Source: Pseudomonas fildesensis (GTDB taxonomy: Bacteria; Pseudomonadota; Gammaproteobacteria; Pseudomonadales; Pseudomonadaceae). From it: a DNA stretch of 64,000 nt. The stretch lies in NCBI RefSeq assembly GCF_001050345.1, contig NZ_LFMW01000003.1, forward strand, positions 146,752 through 210,751, written 5' to 3'. Below the pieces are notes generated by a model that was given only the letters and a program-made list of their open reading frames with translations, made no database searches and had not been told where the DNA came from. A program made the position numbers and the translations under genes. Below, in pieces: positions 44,443 to 53,358 of this stretch; positions within the stretch are counted from its first letter, which is position 1; each line of letters starts with the position of its first letter.

Positions 44443-45309
44443 TCATTGGGATGACAGCAAAGGCGGGCGGCGCAGCAAGCCGTGCACCGGACCGAAGACC
44501 ACGGACAGCAGGTACCCACCGCCAGCCACCAGCACAATCGCCGGGCCGCTGGGCAGCGAGTAGTAGAACGACAGCAACAAACCCAACCACACCGACAGGC
44601 ATCCCAGCACCGCCGATACTGCGATCAACACCGGCAGGCGCCGGCTCCAGAAACGTGAAGCGATCGCCGGCAACATCATCAAACCCACCACCATCAACGC
44701 GCCGATGGCCTGGAAACCAATCACCAGGTTCAGCACCACCAGGGTCAGGAACAGCCCATGGGCAAGCGGGCCGAGACGGCTGACGGTTTGCAGGAACAGC
44801 GGGTCGAGGGTGTCCAGTAGCAGCGGTTTGTAGATCAGTGCCATGGCGATCAGGCTGAAGCCGGAGACCCAGAGCATGCCGGTCAGCGTGGTTTCGTCGA
44901 CCGCCAGGGCGGAGCCGAACAGCAGGTGCAAAAGGTCCAGGCGCTTGCCGGCGAGGCCCAGGATCAGCACGCCAGCGGCGAGGGAGATGGGGTAGATGGC
45001 GGCGAGGCTGGCGTCTTCGCGCAGGCCGGTGCGTCGGGTGATCCACGCCGCCAGCCCGGCCATGCTCAGGCCGGCGCCGAGGCCGCCGATAGTCAGCGCG
45101 GGCAGGCTCAGCCCGGCGAACCAGAAGCCCAGGGCTGCGCCGGGCAAGATGCCGTGGGCCACGGCGTCACCGATCAGGCTCATGCGGCGCAGAATCAGAA
45201 ACACGCCCAGCGGTGCGGTGCTGCAGGCGAGTACCAGCCCGCCGATCAGCGCGCGGCGCATGAAGACGAAGTCTACAAAGGGCATATACAGGTGGCTGGC
45301 GAAGTGCAT
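44443..45309 (-). CDS. znuB: zinc/metal ABC transporter, permease
   Basis: This is a 288-residue inner-membrane permease of the ABC-3 family with about eight hydrophobic helices. The family loop LRRMSLIGDAVAHGI near residues 40-54 and TLVVLNLVIGFQAIGAL near 190 are present. It couples to ZnuC and receives metal from ZnuA. It overlaps the end of znuC by one base and ends next to znuA as ATGA. Placement within a folE2-led operon suggests control by the Zur site at 46897. Confidence 0.87.
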   Translation of the reverse strand: MHFASHLYMPFVDFVFMRRALIGGLVLACSTAPLGVFLILRRMSLIGDAVAHGILPGAALGFWFAGLSLPALTIGGLGAGLSMAGLAAWITRRTGLREDASLAAIYPISLAAGVLILGLAGKRLDLLHLLFGSALAVDETTLTGMLWVSGFSLIAMALIYKPLLLDTLDPLFLQTVSRLGPLAHGLFLTLVVLNLVIGFQAIGALMVVGLMMLPAIASRFWSRRLPVLIAVSAVLGCLSVWLGLLLSFYYSLPSGPAIVLVAGGGYLLSVVFGPVHGLLRRPPLLSSQ

Positions 45310-45977
45310 CAGGCCACCTGCATGTGGGGTTGCGGGCGGATCAGTTCTTTACTGGGGCCGAACAGGCAGCCGCTGCTTTTGATCTGCACGACCTGCTCGG
45401 TGTGTTGACGCACGGATGACAGGTCATGACAGACCACGACCAACGTGCGGCCTTCAGCGTGCCAGGCATGGATGTGTTTCCAGCACAGCGCCTGGCCTTC
45501 TTCGTCGAGGGCGGCGTGGGGTTCGTCAAGCAGCAACACCGGCGCTTCGGCCAAGCTCATGCGGGCGAGCAGGGCGCGTTGCAGTTCACCGCCGGACAAG
45601 GCCATCAACGGGCGATGCTCCAGGCCACTGAGGCACCAGTCTTCCAGTACCGCTTGCAGGCGCTGGCTACGTTGTTGCGGGGTCAGCTTGGTGCCCCAGA
45701 AACCGGCGGCGACCAGCTCTTGCAGGCTGATGGGAAACTGGCGGTCGAGGTGTTGTTGCTGGGGCAGGAACGACAGGCCGCCACGACGTGGAACATCCAC
45801 GCTCACGTTGCCCGCCAGCGGTTTTTGCAGGCCCGCGATGACTTTCAGCAGGCTGCTCTTGCCGCAACCGTTGGCGCCGATGACACCGGTGAGGCTGCCT
45901 TTTCCCAGGGTGAAATCCACAGCGGGGGTCAGCGGCTGGCCGGGAGCGCCCCAGCGCAAAGCGTTGCAGGTGATCAT
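45309..45977 (-). CDS. znuC: zinc/metal ABC transporter, ATPase
   Basis: This is a 222-residue ABC ATPase with Walker A GANGCGKSS (near 34-42), the signature LSGGELQ, Walker B VLLLDEPHAALD and the H-loop CHDLSS. It drives ZnuB in high-affinity metal uptake. The ATG overlaps the folE2 stop as ATGA, so it is translated with it. This is one of several znu gene sets expected in pseudomonads; the conserved znuABC locus with zur is elsewhere, so this is probably an auxiliary copy. Confidence 0.87.
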   Translation of the reverse strand: MITCNALRWGAPGQPLTPAVDFTLGKGSLTGVIGANGCGKSSLLKVIAGLQKPLAGNVSVDVPRRGGLSFLPQQQHLDRQFPISLQELVAAGFWGTKLTPQQRSQRLQAVLEDWCLSGLEHRPLMALSGGELQRALLARMSLAEAPVLLLDEPHAALDEEGQALCWKHIHAWHAEGRTLVVVCHDLSSVRQHTEQVVQIKSSGCLFGPSKELIRPQPHMQVA

Positions 45978-46864
45978 GCAGAGTCTCTCGTCCAGCGGCT
46001 TTCAGCCACGGCATCGTGCGCGTGCAGGCTTTCGGCGTGGATCACTTTGAGGTGGAAGGCTTTGACGGCATCCGAGCGCTTCAAGGCGAGGTTCAGACGG
46101 CGGGCGGCGTCTTCGCAGAACATCAGGTTCTGCCCGTTGGCGAGGGCGAAGGCTTGTTCGTCCGCACGTTTCACGGCGGTTTGCACAGCGGTGCCTAGGG
46201 CGGCTTCGACTTTGTCGATCAGCTCAGCCAATGCCAGCTGTTCGCCTTGCACCTGGATGTGCAGCTGCGCGCTGCTGCGCTGGCTGTGGGGCGTGGCGAC
46301 GATACCGTTGGCGCTGCCGAGCCAGGTCAGCACATCTTCGTGTTGCAACGGTGTGTTGCCGAAGTCTTGGAGGAATTGCTGCTGAATCAACTGCCTGGCG
46401 AGGGCAGCGGAGCAAGGGCAGGTTGAGGAGTAGGTAACGTCAATTTTTAGTTCCACGTGGAACATCTGGTTTTCCAGGCGCGCTTCAATGCTCACCGGGT
46501 AGCCCTTCCAGCCCGCTAAAGGACTGACCAACGCCGGGCGTTTCAGCAGCAAATCGGTGTGGATGCGCAGGTAGGCGTTATTAGATAAACCTTCATGACT
46601 GTCGAGAAAACGCTGCAGTACATTACGCAGAAGTGCCGGAGTAAGGGGCTGCTGGTCGAGCATCTCCAGCGCCAGGTACAGGCGTGACATATGAATGCCA
46701 CGGGCCGCGCCATCGTCCAGGCTGACCCCGGCGTCGGCGGTCGCGGTCAGGCGTTGACCGTCGAGAAAGATGGGCAGGGCAATGCCGCACATGCCCACCC
46801 AGTCGAGCGGCAAGGCTTGGCGTGAAGCCTGCGCGGCGATATCCGGCAGAGTCAGCGCGTTCAT
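45974..46864 (-). CDS. folE2: GTP cyclohydrolase FolE2
   Basis: The 296-residue protein is a type IB GTP cyclohydrolase (FolE2, COG1469), which makes dihydroneopterin triphosphate for folate synthesis. Unlike FolE it does not depend on zinc. The family motif is DVTYSSTCPCSAALARQL, with the conserved cysteine, around residue 150. I take the ATG at 46864 (MNALTLPD) as start; an ATG at 46876 in frame would add four residues. It is the first gene of the leftward operon and starts 33 bases downstream of the Zur site. Confidence 0.88.
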   Translation of the reverse strand: MNALTLPDIAAQASRQALPLDWVGMCGIALPIFLDGQRLTATADAGVSLDDGAARGIHMSRLYLALEMLDQQPLTPALLRNVLQRFLDSHEGLSNNAYLRIHTDLLLKRPALVSPLAGWKGYPVSIEARLENQMFHVELKIDVTYSSTCPCSAALARQLIQQQFLQDFGNTPLQHEDVLTWLGSANGIVATPHSQRSSAQLHIQVQGEQLALAELIDKVEAALGTAVQTAVKRADEQAFALANGQNLMFCEDAARRLNLALKRSDAVKAFHLKVIHAESLHAHDAVAESRWTRDSA

Positions 46865-46896
46865 AAGCAAGTCCATCGTTGGCAACAAAAAGACAT

Positions 46897-46909
46897 GTTA
46901 TATTATAAC
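46897..46909. promoter_or_regulatory. Zur operator between folE2 and amiA
   Basis: GTTATATTATAAC is a perfect 13-base palindrome matching the core of the gammaproteobacterial Zur site (GTTATAnTATAAC). It lies between divergent genes, 33 bases from folE2 and 84 from amiA, so Zur-Zn bound here should repress both. Derepression in low zinc would switch on the two operons together. Confidence 0.88.
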
Positions 46910-46992
46910 TATTGAGCCGACGATGAATTTTCTGCTCCTGCCTTTGTTCAGTCATGTCGAGCAGGGACGCTCCTTTATTTGCGGTATATGTC

Positions 46993-48195
46993 ATGCACAG
47001 ACGTCAGCTCCTCAACCTGCTCCTGGCCAGCCCCCTGTTCACCCTGCCTTTCGCCGCGTCGGCCACGCAGATTCGCAATGCCCGCCTGTGGCGCTCGGAC
47101 GACAAACTGCGGCTTGTGTTCGACCTCAGTGGCCCGGTGCAATACAAGACCTTTTCCCTGGCCGCGCCGGACCGCCTGATCATCGACCTGAGCGGCGCCG
47201 GCCTCAGTGGGGACTTTTCTCAGTTGGCCTTGAAGAACAGCGGGATCACCGCGATTCGCTCGGGGCACTTCGGCAAGGACGACACGCGGATCGTGCTGGA
47301 CCTGGCAGCGCCGATGCAGCTCAACAGCTTTCTACTGCCGCCCCAGGATGGTCAGGGCCATCGCCTGGTGCTTGATCTCACCAGCGCCACTCAGGTGCCT
47401 CGTCAAATCGCGGCTGAACCCACACCTGCTGTGGACAAGGCGCACCCCAAGCGCGACATCGTCGTGGTGGTCGATCCCGGGCATGGCGGCAAGGACCCTG
47501 GCGCAGTCGGTTCCAAGGGCCAGCGCGAAAAAGACGTGGTGTTATCGATCGCCCAACTGCTCGCCAAACGCTTGAAGCGCGAGAAGGGCTTTGACGTGAA
47601 ACTGGTGCGCAACGACGACTTCTTCGTACCGCTGCGCAAGCGTGTGGAGATCGCCCACAAGCACAACGCCGACATGTTTATCTCGGTGCATGCGGATGCG
47701 GCGCCACGGGTCACTGCGTCGGGTGCTTCGGTGTATGCCTTGTCCGAAGGCGGCGCAACGTCGGCCACCGCGCGCTTTATGGCGCAACGGGAAAACGGCG
47801 CCGACCTGCTGGGCGCCACCAGCCTGCTGAACCTTAAGGACAAGGATCCGATGCTGGCCGGGGTGATTCTCGACATGTCGATGAACGCTACCATCGCCTC
47901 CAGCCTGCAACTGGGCAGCTCTATTCTGGGCAGCCTGGAAGGCATTACCTCACTGCATCAGAAACGTGTGGAGCAAGCGGGGTTTGCGGTGCTCAAGTCA
48001 CCGGATGTGCCGTCGATCCTGGTGGAAACCGGGTTTATCTCCAACGCCAGGGACAGCGTGCGGCTGGTCACCGCGCGTCATCAGCAAGCCGTTGCAGATG
48101 GCCTGTTCGAGGGCCTGAAAAAATATTTCCAGAAGAACCCACCGATGAATAGCTACATGGCATGGGTGCAGGAACAGAAGAACGGCCAGGTTTAA
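46993..48195 (+). CDS. amiA: N-acetylmuramoyl-L-alanine amidase of the zinc-starvation block
   Basis: This is a 400-residue exported amidase with a signal peptide (residues 1-26), an AMIN domain (residues 30-130, LRLVFDLSGPVQYKTF) and an Amidase_3 catalytic domain from about 155 with VVDPGHGGKDPGA (first metal His), ISVHADA, and VETGFISN. It cuts the amide between the peptide and N-acetylmuramic acid of peptidoglycan and needs zinc. The gene matches PA5538 (amiA) in position. The start at 46993 (MHRRQLL) gives a normal signal peptide; a longer frame from 46954 does not. Confidence 0.87.
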   Translation: MHRRQLLNLLLASPLFTLPFAASATQIRNARLWRSDDKLRLVFDLSGPVQYKTFSLAAPDRLIIDLSGAGLSGDFSQLALKNSGITAIRSGHFGKDDTRIVLDLAAPMQLNSFLLPPQDGQGHRLVLDLTSATQVPRQIAAEPTPAVDKAHPKRDIVVVVDPGHGGKDPGAVGSKGQREKDVVLSIAQLLAKRLKREKGFDVKLVRNDDFFVPLRKRVEIAHKHNADMFISVHADAAPRVTASGASVYALSEGGATSATARFMAQRENGADLLGATSLLNLKDKDPMLAGVILDMSMNATIASSLQLGSSILGSLEGITSLHQKRVEQAGFAVLKSPDVPSILVETGFISNARDSVRLVTARHQQAVADGLFEGLKKYFQKNPPMNSYMAWVQEQKNGQV

Positions 48196-48560
48196 CAACC
48201 GTTGATGCGGCTGCAGGTGAACTTGGCGCTGGCCCCACCCGAACTGGAAAACCGGTTAATCGTGGTCCAGCCCACACGCCGCGTGTAGCCGACCCACGCC
48301 TCACCGTCCGAGGCCAAACCCGTAAAGAACGTCAGCTGCCCATAGCGGCTGTTGGTTTGAGCCCAATAGCGTTTGCCGATCACCTCGAAGCCGCGCAAAT
48401 ACGTGGTGCTGCCGACGGTCGCCACGCTGTAGGCATTGCCCAGCGGGTCCACGCAGGCCAGCAGGTTGGCGCTGCGCGTGCAGTGCGCCAGCGGGCTTGG
48501 TACTTGGGCGCAGGCAGGTCCTGCCGCTGCCAATAACAGGGCGCACAACAGGTATTTCAT
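48192..48560 (-). CDS. hypothetical exported protein convergent with amiA
   Basis: A 122-residue protein starts at 48560 with a clear signal peptide (MKYLLCALLLAAAGPACA) and has three more cysteines in the mature part, near the pair HCTRSANLLACVDP and at the C-terminal CSRINGC. No domain is recognised. Its stop overlaps the amiA stop by four bases, and it is opposite to dksA2. It corresponds in position to a small hypothetical gene in other pseudomonads. Whether it is zinc-regulated is unknown; the Zur site at 48641 lies 80 bases upstream of its start and could control it too. Confidence 0.6.
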   Translation of the reverse strand: MKYLLCALLLAAAGPACAQVPSPLAHCTRSANLLACVDPLGNAYSVATVGSTTYLRGFEVIGKRYWAQTNSRYGQLTFFTGLASDGEAWVGYTRRVGWTTINRFSSSGGASAKFTCSRINGC

Positions 48561-48640
48561 AGGGCTTCTCGGGGCAGGGAAGTGATCAAGCATTGCGCCC
48601 TTTGTCGTGACGAGCAAGGGAAGGTTGGCTTATTTGTATT

Positions 48641-48653
48641 GTTATACTATAAC
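48641..48653. promoter_or_regulatory. Zur operator before dksA2
   Basis: GTTATACTATAAC is a near-perfect 13-base palindrome (one central base), flanked by T and A that extend it to 15. It is 34 bases before the dksA2 start and 80 before the divergent hypothetical gene. It matches the Zur consensus as closely as the site at 46897, so the dksA2-COG0523-DUF1826 genes should be derepressed in low zinc. Confidence 0.88.
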
Positions 48654-48687
48654 ATTAAAAAACAGCCTGACCCGTGAACCGCTCTCC

Positions 48688-49092
48688 ATGACTGAACAAG
48701 ACCTCCTCGCCCAACCGCCCGTCGATTACATGAACGAAACCCAACGAGGGTTTTTCCGCGCGCTGTTGCTGGCCCAGCGCAATGAGCTGCAAGCGCGTAT
48801 CGACGCCGAGTTCCAGGTGCTGCGCGAGCAGGAGCCCAACAGCGATCCGGCGGATGTGGGCAGCGCCGAAGAACAGCGCCAATGGCAACTGCGCCTGCTT
48901 GAGCGGGAAAAAAAGCTGTTGGACAAGATCGACGACGCCCTGGAGTTGCTGGCCCGGGGTGAATACGGATGGTGCCGCGAAACCGGCGAGCCCATCGGCC
49001 TGCAACGTCTGTTACTGCGCCCCACCGCCACCCTGTGTATCGAAGCCAAAGAACGTGAAGAGCTGCGCGAACGCCATAAACGGGCGAGTTGA
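48688..49092 (+). CDS. dksA2: DksA2, zinc-independent RNA polymerase-binding factor
   Basis: The 134-residue protein is DksA2, which with ppGpp alters transcription initiation by RNA polymerase. The coiled-coil tip has DPADVGS (D53, D56). The usual four-cysteine zinc finger is reduced to two cysteines: C96 in WCRET and C117 in LCIEA, where the partner cysteines are T99 and A120. This is the known zinc-free version that replaces DksA in low zinc. The start at 48688 gives the family length; an upstream frame to 48607 crosses the Zur site and is rejected. Confidence 0.92.
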   Translation: MTEQDLLAQPPVDYMNETQRGFFRALLLAQRNELQARIDAEFQVLREQEPNSDPADVGSAEEQRQWQLRLLEREKKLLDKIDDALELLARGEYGWCRETGEPIGLQRLLLRPTATLCIEAKEREELRERHKRAS

Positions 49093-49119
49093 CCGGCCAC
49101 CCCTGATGAGGAATACCTG

Positions 49120-50328
49120 ATGCCCAATCGTCTCCCCGTTACCGTGTTGTCCGGCTTTCTCGGCGCCGGTAAAAGCACGCTGCTCAACTATGTCCTGCGC
49201 AACCGCGACAACCTGCGGGTAGCGGTGATCGTCAACGACATGAGTGAAATCAACATTGATGGCGGCGAGGTCCAGCGTGACGTCACCCTCAACCGCGCCG
49301 AAGAAAAACTGGTGGAGATGAGCAACGGCTGCATCTGCTGCACCTTGCGTGAAGACTTGCTTATAGAAGTCGGAAAGCTCGCCAGGGAAGGTCGGTTCGA
49401 TTACCTGCTGATCGAATCCACCGGCATTTCCGAACCCTTGCCCGTGGCCGAAACCTTCACCTTTCGCGACGAAAACGAGCAGAGCCTGGCGGATATCGCG
49501 CGACTCGACACCATGGTCACCGTGGTCGACGGCATGAACTTCCTGCTCGACTACCAGGCCGCCGAAAGCCTGGCGTCACGGGGTGAAACCCTCGGTGAAG
49601 AAGATGAGCGCTCGATCACTGACCTGTTGATCGAGCAGATCGAATTCGCCGACGTGATCCTGATCAGCAAGATCGACCTGATCAGCAGTCATGAACGCGA
49701 GGAACTGATGGCGATCCTGGAGCGCCTGAATGCCCAGGCGGAAATCATCCCGATGGTCATGGGTGAAGTACCGCTGAACAAGATCCTCAATACCGGCCGC
49801 TTCGACTTCGAACGCGCCGCGCAGGCTCCAGGCTGGTTGCAGGAGTTGCGCGGTGAGCATGTGCCGGAAACCGAAGAATATGGCATCGCGTCCACCGCCT
49901 ATCGCGCGCGGCGCCCGTTCCATCCGCAGCGGTTTTTCGACTTTATCGACCGCCCGTGGGTGAACGGCAAACTGCTGCGTTCCAAGGGCTTTTTCTGGCT
50001 GGCCAGCAAGCACCAGGACGCCGGCAGTTGGTCCCAGGCTGGTGGCCTGATGCGCCATGGATTTGCCGGGCGCTGGTGGCGCTTTGTACCGAAAAGTCAG
50101 TGGCCCCAGGACGAAGAAAGCGTCGCGGCGATCATGGGCAACTGGCAATTAAGCACCGGCGATTGCCGCCAGGAACTGGTGTTTATCGGGCAGAACATCG
50201 ACTTCGCGCTGATGCGTGCCGAACTGGACGCCTGCCTGCTCAGCGATGAAGAAATGGCCTTGGGCGTCGATGGCTGGCGCCTGCTGGCCGACCCTTTTGG
50301 CCCTTGGTATGAAGAGGCAGCCGCCTGA
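49120..50328 (+). CDS. zigA: COG0523 GTPase, zinc chaperone (ZigA-like)
   Basis: This 402-residue G3E-family GTPase has Walker [10 protein letters not shown] (12-20), the metal motif CxCC (C71-I-C73-C74) and an SKID base-recognition motif. The C-terminal CobW_C domain is from about 290. Such proteins carry zinc to target enzymes using GTP. The start has GAGGA seven bases upstream. It is 27 bases downstream of dksA2, so both should be under the Zur site. The next gene's start overlaps the stop by one base. Confidence 0.87.
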   Translation: MPNRLPVTVLSGFLGAGKSTLLNYVLRNRDNLRVAVIVNDMSEINIDGGEVQRDVTLNRAEEKLVEMSNGCICCTLREDLLIEVGKLAREGRFDYLLIESTGISEPLPVAETFTFRDENEQSLADIARLDTMVTVVDGMNFLLDYQAAESLASRGETLGEEDERSITDLLIEQIEFADVILISKIDLISSHEREELMAILERLNAQAEIIPMVMGEVPLNKILNTGRFDFERAAQAPGWLQELRGEHVPETEEYGIASTAYRARRPFHPQRFFDFIDRPWVNGKLLRSKGFFWLASKHQDAGSWSQAGGLMRHGFAGRWWRFVPKSQWPQDEESVAAIMGNWQLSTGDCRQELVFIGQNIDFALMRAELDACLLSDEEMALGVDGWRLLADPFGPWYEEAAA

Positions 50329-50972
50329 TGCTGGCGCCGGTCATCCCCCTGCGTCACGTGATTCGCCAGACCTGCGGTGAAACCCCGCTGGCCCTGTCCG
50401 ATATCCTCGAAGACGGCATCAACCTGGCGTTGTGGCAGCGCCAACTGCCGCTGCATATCGCCGAATTCGGCGCCCTGCTGGTGGCGCTCAACGAGCCGCT
50501 GGCCGAGTCTTTGGTCATCGAGCTCAACAGCGAAGACGCTGAGCCGAACATGCAGGGTTTGGCGTCACGTTGCCGCGACCTTGAGGGCTACGAAGGTTTT
50601 ATCACCGATGTGTCATGGCTGATCAGCGCCTTCGCGTGTTTGCTTGGCGCCAAGCGCATCGGCGTGCGTTTGCGGCTGTTGGACAAGGCCATGTGCCCGC
50701 GTTTTCACGTCGACCATGTGCCTGTGCGGCTGATCACCACCTATGCCGGCGTCGGCAGCCAGTGGTTGCGCGAAGGCGTGATGGACCGGCGCAAGCTGAG
50801 CCAGCCGGACGCCGAACCTACCGAGCGCATCGAGCAGATCCAGTGCGGTGAAGTGGCGCTGCTCAAGGGGACAAAGTGGCACGGTAATGAAGGTCATGGC
50901 CTGATTCACCGCTCGCCTGCCTTGAAGGCGGATGAACGACGATTGATCCTGACGCTGGATTGGCTGGCATAA
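50328..50972 (+). CDS. DUF1826 domain protein
   Basis: This is a 214-residue DUF1826 protein, a group usually found beside COG0523 GTPases in zinc-starvation loci. It has conserved HVDHVPVRLITTY and KGTKWHGNEGHGLIHRSP stretches with several histidines that could bind a metal, as in 2-oxoglutarate or cupin-like folds; the activity is unknown. The one-base overlap with zigA and the GTPase gene just downstream place it in a zinc-allocation operon. Confidence 0.8.
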   Translation: MLAPVIPLRHVIRQTCGETPLALSDILEDGINLALWQRQLPLHIAEFGALLVALNEPLAESLVIELNSEDAEPNMQGLASRCRDLEGYEGFITDVSWLISAFACLLGAKRIGVRLRLLDKAMCPRFHVDHVPVRLITTYAGVGSQWLREGVMDRRKLSQPDAEPTERIEQIQCGEVALLKGTKWHGNEGHGLIHRSPALKADERRLILTLDWLA

Positions 50973-51004
50973 CCGGGTAGGATCAAGCTCTCTACACGGT
51001 CCGA

Positions 51005-51979
51005 ATGATGCCCCTCATGCTGCAGAACATTCCCACCCATGTGATTGCCGGGCCCTTGGGCGCCGGCAAGACCAGCCTGATCAAGCACCTGCTCGCCCAA
51101 CGCCCGGCCAACGAGCGCTGGGCGGTGTTGATCAACGAGTTCGGGCAGATCGGCCTGGATGCGGCCTTACTCACTCAGGACGACGACGGCATTGCGCTGG
51201 GCGAAGTGGCGGGTGGCTGCCTGTGCTGTGTGAATGGCGCACCGTTCCAGGTAGGCCTGGGCCGCCTGCTGCGTAAGGCCAAGCCGAATCGTTTGTTTAT
51301 CGAGCCCTCGGGCCTCGGCCACCCGGCGCAGTTGCTCAAGCAATTGCGTGATGCGCCGTGGCAAAACGTGCTGGCGGTTCAGCCCTGCGTGCTGGTGCTG
51401 GATGCGCAAGCCCTGGCGGCGGGCAAACCCTTGCCTGACGCGCAGCGGGAAGCGCTAGCCAGTGCCGGTTTGCTGGTGCTTAACAAGGATGAGGCGCTGG
51501 ATACGGCGCAGCGCCAGGCTATCGAACGGCAGTTGCCCGATTGCCCGTTGTATTGGACCCGCCAGGCGCAGCTGCCCCTCAATCAGTTGCCAGGCTTCAA
51601 TGCGCACGCGGGCGCGGCTGTGGATAACTTCGACGAGCCCAAAGGCTTGGCGCAGATGCCGGCGATCTGGAGCGATCCCGCGCTGCCGATTTGCCTGAAC
51701 CAGGCTCAAGAGGGCGGTTGGAGTATTGGCTGGCGTTGGCACCCGAGTCAGGTATTCGACACCCAGCGACTGCGTGAGTGGCTTGAAAGCCTTGAGTGGC
51801 GCCGCGCCAAGCTGGTTATCCACAGCGCCGAAGGCTGGGTCTCAGCCAACGCTGTGGATAACAGCCCACTCGCTTGGCAACCCAGCGAGTGGCGCCGCGA
51901 CTCTCGTATCGAATTGATCTTCAGCCAACCACAGGACGTGGCCGCGTTACAGGCCGCGCTTGCTGCTTGCCGTCAGTGA
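51005..51979 (+). CDS. second COG0523 GTPase
   Basis: This 324-residue G3E-family GTPase is clearly different from the one at 49120. It has Walker A GPLGAGKT (16-23), the CxCC motif (C72-L-C74-C75) and NKDEALD as the base-recognition loop, with a shorter C-terminal domain. The start may be any of the ATGs at 51005, 51008 or 51017 and lacks a clear ribosome site. As part of the Zur block it would be a metal chaperone for another client. It overlaps the end of the DUF3301 gene by seven bases on the opposite strand. Confidence 0.85.
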   Translation: MMPLMLQNIPTHVIAGPLGAGKTSLIKHLLAQRPANERWAVLINEFGQIGLDAALLTQDDDGIALGEVAGGCLCCVNGAPFQVGLGRLLRKAKPNRLFIEPSGLGHPAQLLKQLRDAPWQNVLAVQPCVLVLDAQALAAGKPLPDAQREALASAGLLVLNKDEALDTAQRQAIERQLPDCPLYWTRQAQLPLNQLPGFNAHAGAAVDNFDEPKGLAQMPAIWSDPALPICLNQAQEGGWSIGWRWHPSQVFDTQRLREWLESLEWRRAKLVIHSAEGWVSANAVDNSPLAWQPSEWRRDSRIELIFSQPQDVAALQAALAACRQ

Positions 51980-52368
51980 CGCGTCTTGGTGGCGTGGTCC
52001 TGGCGCCACTGGCTGAGCTCGATCACCTCGGCACTGGGCAGCGGTGTCTTGATTTCGAAGGGGTAGGGCGCCAGTTCGATCTGTGCGCTATGGGCGCCGA
52101 ACTGGGTGATCGTCCCCGGATGGCGGGTTTCGCCGGTCACGGTGAACTCGAAATTGTAGATACGCGCCAGGCGCCGCCGGCCGTTGGCGTCCTTTACAAA
52201 ACCGATGCGCTTGAGCGCCACGGCGCCATCCAGCAACTCGATGTCGAGCTTGGCGCAATGCTGCTTGACCCGCTCCAACGCCCGTTCGCGCAGACCGTGG
52301 TTGTGCCACACCCAGGCGGCGCCGGTCGCCAGCAGCATTAACACGAAGATGTTTCCCAGGGTCAGCAT
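51973..52368 (-). CDS. DUF3301 family protein
   Basis: The 131-residue protein begins with one hydrophobic helix (residues 1-20, LTLGNIFVLMLLATGAAWVW) and a cytoplasmic or periplasmic domain with an RRLARIYNFEFTVTGE strand, typical of DUF3301. Function is unknown. The ATG at 52368 is used; the longer frame to 53319 is antisense to pdxY. It is divergent from pdxY across about 117 bases. Confidence 0.75.
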   Translation of the reverse strand: MLTLGNIFVLMLLATGAAWVWHNHGLRERALERVKQHCAKLDIELLDGAVALKRIGFVKDANGRRRLARIYNFEFTVTGETRHPGTITQFGAHSAQIELAPYPFEIKTPLPSAEVIELSQWRQDHATKTRH

Positions 52369-52485
52369 GCGAAAAACTCCAACAAAGTGAGAGCAGCTTA
52401 ACTGTGTCGCCGGTCTGTCGTACAGGCTGCGTTTAGTCGCATACTGCGCGGCCAGAATTTCAACGGCTTTACGGAAATCCCCTGC

Positions 52486-53358
52486 ATGAAACGCACACCT
52501 CATCTGCTTGCGATCCAGTCTCATGTGGTCTTTGGCCACGCCGGAAACAGCGCCGCCGTGTTCCCCATGCAGCGGGTCGGGGTGAACGTCTGGCCGCTCA
52601 ACACGGTGCAGTTCTCCAACCACACCCAGTATGGCCAGTGGGCGGGCGAAGTGTTGGCGCCGCAGCAAATTCCGGCGCTGGTGGAAGGCATCGCCGCTAT
52701 TGGTGAACTGGGCAACTGCGACGCCATCCTGTCCGGCTACCTGGGCAGCGCGGCCCAGGGCCGGGCGATCCTCACCGGCGTGGCGCGCATCAAGGCGACC
52801 AACCCCAAGGCGCTGTACCTGTGCGACCCGGTGATGGGCCATCCGGAAAAGGGCTGCATCGTGCCGCAGGAAGTCAGTGATTTCCTGCTGGATGAAGCTG
52901 CGGCCATGGCCGACTTCCTGTGCCCCAACCAGCTGGAGCTGGACAGCTTTGCCGGGCGCAAGCCGCAATCGTTGTTCGATTGCCTGGGCATGGCCAAAGC
53001 CCTGCTGGCCCGCGGGCCGAAGGCGGTGCTGGTCAAACACCTGGACTACCCAGGCAAGCTGCCGGACGGCTTCGAGATGCTGCTGGTGACCGCCGAAGGC
53101 AGCTGGCACCTGCGTCGCCCGCTGCTGGCGTTTCCGCGCCAGCCGGTGGGCGTGGGCGGCCTGACCTCGGGGCTGTTCCTGGCGCGGGTGTTGCTGGGTG
53201 ACAGCCTGCTGGCCGCCTTTGAGTTCACTGCGGCGGCGGTGCATGAAGTGCTGCTGGAGACCCAGGCCTGCGCCAGTTATGAACTGGAGCTGGTGCGCGC
53301 CCAGGATCGGATCGCCCATCCGCGCGTACGCTTCGAAGCGACGCCGATCGGGCTGTGA
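52486..53358 (+). CDS. pdxY: pyridoxal kinase
   Basis: This is a 290-residue ribokinase-like PdxY, which phosphorylates pyridoxal in the vitamin B6 salvage pathway. The N-terminal [20 protein letters not shown] pattern, [11 protein letters not shown] (Mg/ATP site) and the [15 protein letters not shown] anion-hole segment are present. It is convergent with the thioesterase gene, with no space between them, and likely transcribed alone. Confidence 0.9.
   Translation: MKRTPHLLAIQSHVVFGHAGNSAAVFPMQRVGVNVWPLNTVQFSNHTQYGQWAGEVLAPQQIPALVEGIAAIGELGNCDAILSGYLGSAAQGRAILTGVARIKATNPKALYLCDPVMGHPEKGCIVPQEVSDFLLDEAAAMADFLCPNQLELDSFAGRKPQSLFDCLGMAKALLARGPKAVLVKHLDYPGKLPDGFEMLLVTAEGSWHLRRPLLAFPRQPVGVGGLTSGLFLARVLLGDSLLAAFEFTAAAVHEVLLETQACASYELELVRAQDRIAHPRVRFEATPIGL

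Noticed and set aside
44432..45046. N-terminal extension of the znuA frame
   Set aside because: It overlaps the permease gene in another frame and would remove the signal peptide from the N-terminus.
52369..53319. N-terminal extension of the DUF3301 frame
   Set aside because: The extra 317 codons are antisense to pdxY; the signal-anchor start at 52368 fits the family.
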